Origin: an uncultured Verrucomicrobiae bacterium
GTDB lineage: Bacteria; Verrucomicrobiota; Verrucomicrobiia; Limisphaerales; AAA164-E04
Direction of reading: 5' to 3'
DNA: 64,000 nucleotides
Assembly: GCA_951813855.1 (NCBI GenBank)
Contig: OX638380.1
Span: 2,868,876 to 2,932,875, forward strand
Made by a program: the position numbers and the translations under genes. Positions within the stretch are counted from its first letter, which is position 1. Every line of letters starts with the position of its first letter. The notes below the pieces were generated by a model, which did not search any database, was not told the DNA's origin, and saw only the letters and a list, made by a program, of their open reading frames with translations. This document shows positions 1-7,385 of the stretch, piece after piece.

Positions 1-1037
1 GCGCGATGACGATGCACCCGATCGATGGGCCAAGGCAGCTTGAAATGCAGGCCGGATTGCATGACGCCCCGGTTCGCCGACAGCCGGCCGAATCGTTCGT
101 GCAATCCGAGTTCGCCCGGCTCCAACACCACGAACGAGGTGGACAGCAGCAAAATGCCCAGTTGCAGGAGCACGAGCCAGGCGAAGGCCTTTTCCAGAAA
201 TTTGTAAAACCACGTGTCGGAAACGCGGAATCCGAATTGATAGTCCAGCGCCTGGGCGACGGTGGTGACCAAACCGCCGGGTTGACTGAGCAGCCCGACC
301 AGCCGGCTTTCGTACATCGGGCGTTCGTCCAGATCGCCGCCTCGGGGCCGGTAGATTTCCAGGATCAAGTTGATCAGCAGTTCGACGGCCGTCAAGGCGA
401 GCACGATCGTCAAAATCCGGGCCGCCAACAGGTCCAGTCCGGGAGACCGCAACCAGATCGCCATCCCGGTGAGCACGATCAGCAGCGATACGGCCGATCC
501 GAGAAGCAGATAGGCGCTGCCGGGCCGGAGGAGGCTGCCTTGCGGCGAGCGGGCCAGGCCCGTCGAGTATTTGCCGAGCAAGAAGAGTACGAGCGAGAAG
601 GTCGAGAAGGCGACCATGGCCAACGCCGCCTGTTCCCGCACGGGGGCGTGGAGGTTCGGCAGGTTTTGCCACAGGTAATAAGCCGCGAATCCCTGAGCCA
701 GGCAGAAGACGGCGGTAAAGAGCGGTACGAAATAACGATCGAACTGCCGTCTTAGTTGCCGGGCTTGAAAGGTGTCCTCGCCGGAGTCTTTGAAGAGCGT
801 CGTGTCCTGGCGCTGTCGTTTCATTTCGTCGTATTCCAGCCGTTCCCAGCGCTCGCGGGATTTGAGGCGCATCCGGAAAAAACTCAGGGCTGAGATCAGG
901 CAGCCCATGGCCAGGAACGCCGTGCCCGCCGCTGCGGTCGCCAATCCCGTGTAGGAAGCCAGGAAGGCGGCGACCACGGTGGCGGCCGTCAGCACGAGGA
1001 AGTTGAGGAAGCCGTTACGCTGTATGTTGCTATCCAT
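1..1037 (-). CDS. SPFH/band-7 (HflK-like) membrane protein, 3' part missing
   Basis: This gene starts at an ATG at 1037 on the minus strand and reads open through the left edge of the window (about 345 codons seen). The first 300 residues carry several hydrophobic segments, starting MDSNIQRNGFLNFLVLTAAT, with a charged stretch around residues 50-85. The last visible part ends GVMQSGLHFKLPWPIDRV, the typical entry into an SPFH domain of HflK-type proteins, preceded by a transmembrane helix and LEPGELGLHERFGR. HflK proteins form membrane complexes that modulate FtsH protease; whether this one does so is inferred. The long multi-helix N-terminal extension is more than the single anchor of E. coli HflK. 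It lies 4 bases after the stop of the ABC-2 permease, so the two are probably co-transcribed. No shorter start fits as well. Confidence 0.75.
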   Translation of the reverse strand, partial: MDSNIQRNGFLNFLVLTAATVVAAFLASYTGLATAAAGTAFLAMGCLISALSFFRMRLKSRERWERLEYDEMKRQRQDTTLFKDSGEDTFQARQLRRQFDRYFVPLFTAVFCLAQGFAAYYLWQNLPNLHAPVREQAALAMVAFSTFSLVLFLLGKYSTGLARSPQGSLLRPGSAYLLLGSAVSLLIVLTGMAIWLRSPGLDLLAARILTIVLALTAVELLINLILEIYRPRGGDLDERPMYESRLVGLLSQPGGLVTTVAQALDYQFGFRVSDTWFYKFLEKAFAWLVLLQLGILLLSTSFVVLEPGELGLHERFGRLSANRGVMQSGLHFKLPWPIDRVHRHR

Positions 1038-1041
1038 GCCG

Positions 1042-2004
1042 TCAGTTGAGTTCGCGATCCTCGAACAGGGTCAGGGCCACGCCCAGCAACGCTACGAGAT
1101 ACAACAAGGCGTAAAGGGAAGCGTGGCCGACATAGGCCCAGGGAATCGTCTTTTCGTTTTCCAGCGCGTCGGCCATCCAGAAAAGTTGCCAGTTCGGCAC
1201 GACGGTGTAGAGGACGGTCGCCCACCAGGAACCGTCCTGGGCTCGGGTGCCGAACAGATAGTCCGACATCAAGCCGAGCAGAAACAAGCCCGAGCAAAGG
1301 GAAAGGGTCGCTACCAGGTCGAGCCGAGTCGAACACGTCAGCGCCAGTCCCGCCAGGAGCAAAAAGGCGAAGAGGATGAGTATGCCGGCCGGCACCAGCC
1401 GCCAATCTACCGCGATGTGATCTTCGTAAATCGCCGTCTCGGGCCGGGGCAGCTGCGTGATGACGAAAAAGGCTAACGTCGTCAGTATGGCGACGAAAAA
1501 GGTGGCGTCGGAAACGAAGGGGCGGTGCAAGAAGTAGTTGGTGAAAGCGCCGGCGGCGTAGGCCAGACCGATCGCTCCCAAATAGATGGCAAGCGCCCGG
1601 TGATCGGCGTCTCCGTAGGCCGTGAAGGCCATGCGGCTGGCCAGCAAAGCGCTGATCAGGTTCACGTAAGTCAGCACGGACAGGGCGCCGGCCAGCCCGA
1701 AATACTTGGCGATTAAAAATTGAAAACGACCCACGGGCTTGGAGAGCAGGGCCAGGGCCGTTCCGGTGCGAATCTCGCGGGACAGCGAGGCGGAAGCGCA
1801 CAGGATCGAAGCGAATAAGCCGACGATCAGCATGGTGGCCAACACGCTGTCCTTGACGAGTTTGTTGTCTTCGCCGAAACCGAAGAACGGCGTGCTGGCT
1901 AAAAAAACGGCGAATACCGAGGAGGCCGTCATCAACAGCAGGAACAGCGGTTCCCGCAACAACTCCATGAATGCATTGGCGGCTATGGCGATGACTTGTC
2001 TCAT
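1042..2004 (-). CDS. ABC-2 type transporter permease
   Basis: A 320-residue integral membrane protein beginning MRQVIAIAANAFMELLREP, a start typical of ABC-2 permeases whose first helix follows an amphipathic segment. About six hydrophobic helices are visible. The segment SREIRTGTALALLSKPVGR between helices 2 and 3 is the family signature loop (REx-x-GT-x-x-x-LLSKPV). It would be the membrane half of an exporter in the cytoplasmic membrane. No ATPase gene is next to it, so its partner must be encoded elsewhere. It is followed after 4 bases by the HflK-like gene. Substrate unknown. Confidence 0.8.
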   Translation of the reverse strand: MRQVIAIAANAFMELLREPLFLLLMTASSVFAVFLASTPFFGFGEDNKLVKDSVLATMLIVGLFASILCASASLSREIRTGTALALLSKPVGRFQFLIAKYFGLAGALSVLTYVNLISALLASRMAFTAYGDADHRALAIYLGAIGLAYAAGAFTNYFLHRPFVSDATFFVAILTTLAFFVITQLPRPETAIYEDHIAVDWRLVPAGILILFAFLLLAGLALTCSTRLDLVATLSLCSGLFLLGLMSDYLFGTRAQDGSWWATVLYTVVPNWQLFWMADALENEKTIPWAYVGHASLYALLYLVALLGVALTLFEDRELN

Positions 2005-2170
2005 TCGCGATTTTTCGGGAAAGCAAGTGAGACATAAAAAACGACTTGTTTCAAGTCAGATTTTTAGCAGGCCGCCGCCTGCTCGGCGGAAGCGCCGGAC
2101 GGTGGGCGGAGGGAAGAAAAAAACAGGGACGGCCCGGATCATTCGCAAAACGCGGACCGCCCCCGGCCAG

Positions 2171-2193
2171 CCTCGAACTGTAACGATTCGAGG
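2171..2193. terminator. Hairpin between nth and the ABC-2 permease
   Basis: A perfect 7-base stem (CCTCGAA / TTCGAGG) with a 9-base loop in the 250-base gap downstream of the nth stop. There is no strong T-tract, so it may be only a weak terminator or an mRNA-stabilising hairpin. Confidence 0.3.
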
Positions 2194-2254
2194 CCCCTAG
2201 TCTACGGCCTTACGGGCGAACGAATAAATGGGCGTTTAACCGCACAGTCTGGGT

Positions 2255-2914
2255 TCAATCGTTCGGTTCGGAGGCCGAGGGACACCAGGAGCGCACTTCG
2301 CAAGCCGGGCAATCGGGGCGCCGCGCCCGGCAACGCCGCCGGCCGTGCCAGATCAGCCAGTGGCTCGTCATCGTCCATTGCTTGCGGGGCACGAGCGCCT
2401 GCAGATCGGTTTCGATTTTATCCGGAGCGGATTGATGGGTGAACTCCAGCCTCCGGCTCAAGCGGGCCACGTGAGTGTCGACGACGATGCCTTCCGCGAG
2501 TCCGAAAGCGTTGCCCAGGATCACGTTGGCCGTCTTGCGTCCGACTCCGGCCAGCGAGGTCAGGGCGGCCATGGTCCGGGGAACCTCGCCGTCGAAGTTC
2601 GCGACCAGCCGGGCGCAACAGGCCTGGATATTGCGAGCTTTGCTGCGGAACAGGCCGATCCGGCGAAGAGCGGATTCCAATTCTTCGAGGCCGGCTCGGG
2701 CGTAGTCCTGAGCCGTGGAATATCGTTCAAAGAGGGCGGGGGTGACGAGGTTGACCTGCCGGTCCGTGCACTGCGCGGATAGAATCGTGGCGATCAAGAG
2801 TTGCAGGGGAGACTCGTAATCCAGCTCGCAGTGGGCGTCGGGATAAATCCGGGCCAAGCGCTTCAGCACGAGGGAGGCACGTCGTTTTCGGGCCGTTCCG
2901 GTCTCTCCGGACAT
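2255..2914 (-). CDS. nth: Endonuclease III (DNA glycosylase/AP lyase)
   Basis: A 219-residue protein that removes oxidised pyrimidines and cleaves the abasic site in base excision repair. The helix-hairpin-helix LAGVGRKTANVILG holds the catalytic Lys127, and the catalytic Asp is Asp146 in VVDTHVAR. The C-terminus has the 4Fe-4S cysteine pattern C195-X6-C202-X2-C205-X5-C211. The start is the ATG at 2914 (MSGETG), which gives the normal family length. An open extension to 3148 only overlaps kamA in another frame. The start lies 7 bases after the kamA stop, so the two form an operon. Confidence 0.95.
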   Translation of the reverse strand: MSGETGTARKRRASLVLKRLARIYPDAHCELDYESPLQLLIATILSAQCTDRQVNLVTPALFERYSTAQDYARAGLEELESALRRIGLFRSKARNIQACCARLVANFDGEVPRTMAALTSLAGVGRKTANVILGNAFGLAEGIVVDTHVARLSRRLEFTHQSAPDKIETDLQALVPRKQWTMTSHWLIWHGRRRCRARRPDCPACEVRSWCPSASEPND

Positions 2915-2921
2915 ACGGGAA

Positions 2922-4109
2922 TCAAGGAACTTCGGGATACTCGAAGGTGCGGCCTTCGTAGTTGCGCAGCACGATCCGGTCCGGTTCCTGGCTGACGACA
3001 TATTCCGGGTTGACGGGGATTTTTCCGCCGCCGCCTGGGGCGTCGACGACGAACTGCGGGACGGCGTAGCCGGTGGTATGGCCCCGCAAGCCTTCGATGA
3101 TCTCGAGGCCTCGTTCGATGCGGGAACGCAGATGCGCCGAGCCGGCAATCAAATCGCACTGGTACAGGTAATAGGGACGCACGCGGCACCGGAGCAACTT
3201 GTGTGTCAGGGCGCGCATGATTTCCAGATTGTCGTTGACATTGCGGAGCAACACCGACTGGTTGCCGATCGGGATTCCGGCGTCCGCAATGCGGTCTAAG
3301 CCGGCCTTGACTTCGGCGGTCAATTCGACGGGATGATTGACGTGGACGCTCAGAAAGAACGGATGGTATCGGCGCAACACGGCGCAGAGCCGGTCGGTGA
3401 TTCGCTGCGGAAGAAAGACGGGGATGCGCGTGCCGATTCGCAGGAATTCGACATGCTCGATGGCATGCAGCCGTTCCAGCAACCGGTCGAGCTTGCCGTC
3501 GCTCAACAGCAGAGGGTCGCCTCCGCTCAGCAAGACGTCCCGGATTTCGGGATGGCGCCGAACGTAATCGATTTGCCGGTCCAATTCGGGGTGAAAATCG
3601 TAACCGGTTGCGTTGCTGACCATCCGGGAGCGCGTGCAATAGCGGCAATAGGCAGCGCACCGGTCGGTGACCAGGAACAGGATGCGGTCGGGATAGCGAT
3701 GGACGATGCCGGGTACCGGAGAGTGGCTGTCTTCGCCGCACGGATCCCGCATTTCCCAAGGCGAGGTCAGGGATTCGTCGATGCGGGGAATGACCTGTTG
3801 GCGGACGGGGCAGAGCGGATCGTCAGGGTCGATGAGATTGAAGAAGTAAGGGGTGATCGCCAAGGCCAGTTTCCGGTTGGCGAACCGGATGCCTTCCCGC
3901 TCTTCGGGAGGCAAGTCGGGAAGCAGGGCTTCGATTTGCTCCAGAGTGGTGATCCGGTTTTTAAGTTGCCACCGCCAGTCGTTCCAGTCGGTGTCGGGAA
4001 CCCGGCTCCAATAACCTTTGCCGACGGATTCGAAATCCCGGCAGGATTCCGCCGGGTCGGATAAGGAAGGTTCGGCGGCAATGATTTCCTCCGCGATCAG
4101 ATTCGACAT
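2922..4109 (-). CDS. KamA-family radical SAM lysine 2,3-aminomutase-like enzyme
   Basis: A 395-residue enzyme of the lysine 2,3-aminomutase family. It carries the radical SAM cluster motif C151-X3-C155-X2-C158 (CAAYCRYC), followed by SGGDPL for SAM binding. The PLP lysine is Lys363 in APGGGGKIP. Asp319 (QCDLIAGS) and Asp356 (VVDAPGG) sit where the substrate-binding aspartates of KamA are. The family moves an alpha-amino group to the beta carbon of lysine. Some bacterial members are EpmB-type (shorter) or act in osmolyte synthesis, and no beta-lysine acetyltransferase gene is adjacent, so the physiological role is open. First gene of the operon with nth; no clear Shine-Dalgarno before the ATG at 4109. 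Confidence 0.88.
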   Translation of the reverse strand: MSNLIAEEIIAAEPSLSDPAESCRDFESVGKGYWSRVPDTDWNDWRWQLKNRITTLEQIEALLPDLPPEEREGIRFANRKLALAITPYFFNLIDPDDPLCPVRQQVIPRIDESLTSPWEMRDPCGEDSHSPVPGIVHRYPDRILFLVTDRCAAYCRYCTRSRMVSNATGYDFHPELDRQIDYVRRHPEIRDVLLSGGDPLLLSDGKLDRLLERLHAIEHVEFLRIGTRIPVFLPQRITDRLCAVLRRYHPFFLSVHVNHPVELTAEVKAGLDRIADAGIPIGNQSVLLRNVNDNLEIMRALTHKLLRCRVRPYYLYQCDLIAGSAHLRSRIERGLEIIEGLRGHTTGYAVPQFVVDAPGGGGKIPVNPEYVVSQEPDRIVLRNYEGRTFEYPEVP

Positions 4110-4410
4110 TTTGGAGAGAGTGTAAGCCGCAGACGTTTTCCGTCAAGAATTCAGGTTTTGGCTTTCGGAGGCCGCTCGACGAGGATTGAAAACGGTTGCT
4201 CCAATTTAAGAAATTCGGGAAGGTTGCCGTCGACTCCGGAATCGGGACCCAGCGCTTCGGCGCCGCGTCGAGGGGAGAGCCAAATTCGATTGAGGAAGCC
4301 GCTCCGCAGGACGGTTGCGAACGATCGGCGATTGACGAATCCCGCGGTCGCCGCGACGAATCCTTGGCCGTGGTGATCCGGTTTCTACTGCTTGGGATCT
4401 AGATTGTCGC
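4110..4410. other. Divergent intergenic region kamA / sigma remnant
   Basis: Three hundred bases between the divergently transcribed kamA and the sigma-70 remnant. Promoters for both must lie here, but no convincing -35/-10 pair or repeat was found. Confidence 0.4.
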
Positions 4411-6657
4411 ATGGCTGTTGAAGACAAAATCTACCGTTTCCGGGATCTGGAAGTGGGGGTCGCCGAGTATCCTCATTTTGTCCGGTATCAGTACCGGAAC
4501 CCGAATCATTACCGTCCGGTTCAGGCGCCGGAAACGGCGGAATACGAGCCGGACGAAAATCGCCCGGGGGACGATCCCTTGCTTGGTTTCCAGCAGAGTT
4601 TGGGCGAGGTGTCCCAGCTGGGCCGGAAGCAGGAAATCGAACTTTGTCAACGGATCGAACAGGCTGAATCGGAGTGCCGGGAGCTCGTTTACCGTTTGGG
4701 CTTTGCCGGCAAGGAGCTGATCGCGTTGGCCGAAACCACGTTGGCCGATCCTTCGTACAAGCGGTTCGATCGTTGGTTTCGGTACCTTCAAGTTTCCGAA
4801 CGGGAGAATTTTTTCCGGGAGTTGAAGCGGCAGGTCGCTCGAGTGCGGGTCCAGGATCGGAAAGCGGACCGGAGATTCGCTGTTTGGCGCCGGTCGCCGG
4901 CTCCGAACTCGCGGACCGGGGTCGCGGGGGGGGTGGTTGACGGGGATGTTGGATTCGCTTGAGAAGTTCGATCAGGAATTGGCGAATCCGGATCCGGTCG
5001 GGGGTCAGATCTCGAACGATATCGTTCGGCTTCTGAAACAACTCACCTGGGAATTCAAGCGGTTGTCGCTGCAATTCGAATCGCCGATCGGACGGAATCC
5101 TTTGCAATCCTTGTTGAATCTTTGGGGACAAGACTTGGCGCGGGGCGAACCGGTACCGGGCTTATTGCGAGAAGCCCGGAAGGAATTAGCGGCTTTGGAA
5201 GTCGCAGCCGGCAATCTCGCGGAAGCGCCGGAACGACGAGCCCCGCTTGCCGAAACCGAGACCGGCTTGGAAGAGGAACTGTCTCTCGAGTCGCTCGACT
5301 CAATCCAAGCGGGAGGACCCTCCGGTGGCAATCGGCCTCGTCGGGACGATATTCTGTCTGGGATTCGGACGAAGATTAAAACCGTGCGGCGCACGATCGA
5401 ATCTTACCGGAAGTTGAGCGTGAACGAGATCAGGCGAACGGTAGCCGAGATCAGGCAGAGCTTGAAAAGCGGGATCGGAACTGAAACCGAGTTGCATGAT
5501 AATTGGAACAAGCTCAATCGGGTTTTGGAGTTGGTGCGGACCGTTCAGGGCGACGGAGGCGTTCCGAAAACGATCCTTGGCCGGTTGGGTCGGATTTTGC
5601 CCGAATCAAATCCCGGCCGGAGCTCGATTTTGAACGAGCGGACAAGAAACTGTAGAGCCTGTTTCCTCAATTCCGCTGCCGGCGGTGGGTCGTCGAGAAA
5701 TTGGCCAGGACCGCAGAGAACGTTCATGAAGAACTTTCGAAAGCCCTCGATTCGATTCGGCGGCTAGAGCAGGAATCGCCGAGCGAGCGACGGGAGGCGG
5801 GTCTCGCTCGAAACCGGCGAACCGTTCGGAAATTGGAAGCGTTCGTTCGCATGCCCAGCGAACGTTTTCAATGGGTGGTTCTTCGGTTGAAAAACGCTGC
5901 GGAGCGGGTGCCGCAGGCCAAAAAGGTGATCGTCGAGGCCAATCTTCCCAAAGTGGTCGATATCGTTAGGGAATATCCCGCTGAGATTCTCTCGTTTCGG
6001 GAGTTGGTTCCGGAACTCATTCAGGCGGGTAGTCTGGGACTCATGAAGGCTTGCGAGAACTACCATCTTTGGTTGAACCGAAGATTTTCGGATTACACGG
6101 TCAAGTGGATCCGCCTTGAAATCAATCGTTTCCTGGCCGATGAATCCCGGGTGATCGGTGCATCGGAGTCTTTGACCGGCCCCGTCGCTCAGATCTCGGA
6201 CGCCGGAAAGCCGCGGTCGCAAAGACGCCCGGAGAAGCCGCTTCCCTCACGGTTGCGTCTGACGGCAAGTCAGGAAAGGGTAGTGATGCAGCTGATTCGG
6301 TGGTTGGTTTTCCGAGATTGTTTCCCGAGGGACGGCGGCACCGGTGTCGGGGGAGATATCGAGGATAAAGTCGTCGAAATTTCTCGGGATCCGATGAGCC
6401 TGGCGTTGCTGAAGAAACGAATCGAAGGGGCGCTTGCCTCATTGACCGAACGGCAGCGGGTCGTTTTGAAGTTGCGGTATGGTTTGGAGGATGGTCGCTG
6501 GTGGATTCTGAAGAGAATTGGCCAGCGATTCGGAGTTTCTAATAATCTGATTCATCTCAATGAACATGGGGCGCTCAACAAACTTCGTCATCCGAGAAAA
6601 CTTCGCAGGCTTGAAGCGTTTTTGGAAATTAGGGAACGACGCAATTTACTTGGATGA
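4411..6657 (+). pseudogene. Decayed or diverged RpoD paralogue (sigma-70)
   Basis: Translation in parts aligns with the large RpoD downstream. Frame 1 from 4411 covers region 1.2 (DDPLLGFQQSLGEV, then RELVYRLGFAGKELIALAE). Frame 2 continues with SLEKFDQELANPD and SYRKLSVNEIRRTVAEIRQS. Frame 1 resumes near 5590 with DFARIKSRPELDFERADKKL, and is then stopped by TAG at 5653-5655. After that stop an open frame runs to 6657 covering regions 2 to 4. The first shift falls at a run of eight G at 4926-4933, and losing one G would restore the frame. Several invariant residues are changed: region 2.3 reads YTVKWIRLEINR instead of [12 protein letters not shown], and the region 4.2 helix reads SNNLIHLNEHGALNKLR instead of [17 protein letters not shown]. 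Its spacer between regions 1.2 and 2 is about 410 codons, half that of the intact rpoD. Most likely a duplicated rpoD in decay; expression of the downstream part is not excluded. Confidence 0.8.
5656..6657 (+). CDS. Open C-terminal half of the sigma remnant (regions 2-4)
   Basis: From the TAG at 5653 the frame stays open for 333 codons. Possible starts are TTG at 5701 (ARTAENVHEEL) and an ATG at 5851. It contains the helical block before region 2 ([12 protein letters not shown]), region 2 (EANLPKVVDIVREYP, LIQAGSLGLMKACENY), a poorly conserved region 3 and region 4 (LTERQRVVLKLRYGLEDG). The length would suit a compact sigma factor, but DNA-contacting residues of region 4.2 are replaced and the first of the two promoter-melting tryptophans is a lysine. 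Whether it is translated is unknown. The uninterrupted frame is the only argument for function. Confidence 0.35.
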   Translation, partial: SLFPQFRCRRWVVEKLARTAENVHEELSKALDSIRRLEQESPSERREAGLARNRRTVRKLEAFVRMPSERFQWVVLRLKNAAERVPQAKKVIVEANLPKVVDIVREYPAEILSFRELVPELIQAGSLGLMKACENYHLWLNRRFSDYTVKWIRLEINRFLADESRVIGASESLTGPVAQISDAGKPRSQRRPEKPLPSRLRLTASQERVVMQLIRWLVFRDCFPRDGGTGVGGDIEDKVVEISRDPMSLALLKKRIEGALASLTERQRVVLKLRYGLEDGRWWILKRIGQRFGVSNNLIHLNEHGALNKLRHPRKLRRLEAFLEIRERRNLLG

Positions 6658-7385
6658 TCGGTCGGTTCGGCAACCGGCGCAACGCGGGAAAGACGCGCCG
6701 GATTCCGGGTGTGGGCGATTGCCGGCCGCCGGCCGGAACCGGTCGAACGAGTTTTTGGTGACTGGCGCGCTGGCGATCGTTCGAAGTTTCGTCCGGTGCC
6801 GGGACTGAGGCCTCGTCATGCCGAACGAAAGGAAGCTGAGCTAGTGGATTGGATTCGTAGTGAGATTGAAATCTGAGAGCGCCCGGGGGTAAGTTTCGAA
6901 TCAACCTGAATCGGTAGATCTGCAGCGGGTCGCTTTTCTAATTCCTGACGGGCTGCGTCAGCCCGGTCGAAAGGAGTTTGGCGCCGCCGTTTTCGCCTGA
7001 GGCGGGACCGACTGCCGATCAGAGGATTGGGATAGTATTTTTCGTCAATAGTGCGGTCTGCCTGGATTAATATCTGGGTTGCGGGTGAATTAATTCCTTG
7101 ACTCAGGGGAAAAGGGCAACCTAGGATGGCCGCCTTTTAGGAGTTTATCAAGGAGTGCTTCCGGAAAAATCGCCGAATTTAGTGGAACCGGTCAGGGAAG
7201 CGAATACAGGCGCTTGCGCCGGCGGTTTGGCGGCGGACGTGCTCTTTGACGACTTTGGCGTTTTCTCGGAACTGATCGTCCTGTCTTCGTTTTTCGGAAT
7301 CCGGACCGTCGTTCCGGGGCGATTCCCGCGTCGTTTTTCTGTCGCCAAGCCGCCAACGTTTTCCGTTTTTTGTCGCTAGTCCTAT
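6658..7385. other. 728-base gap upstream of rpoD
   Basis: No convincing gene on either strand; short open frames here lack recognisable content. It probably holds the rpoD promoter and a long 5' leader. No RNase P, tmRNA or 6S RNA signature was recognised. Confidence 0.4.
7098..7127 (+). promoter_or_regulatory. Candidate sigma-70 promoter for rpoD
   Basis: TTGACT at 7098-7103 (5 of 6 to the -35 consensus) and TAGGAT at 7122-7127 (4 of 6 to the -10), spacer 18 bases. It would give a leader of about 250 bases before the ATG at 7386. Assigned by eye only. Confidence 0.3.

Noticed and set aside
2160..2235. Possible tRNA between nth and the ABC-2 permease because of a TTCGA-containing hairpin
   Set aside because: No acceptor stem, anticodon arm or CCA end can be folded; it is a simple hairpin.
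5653..5655. Stop-codon recoding of the TAG in the sigma remnant
   Set aside because: Two frameshifts in the same gene make ordinary pseudogenisation the simpler explanation.
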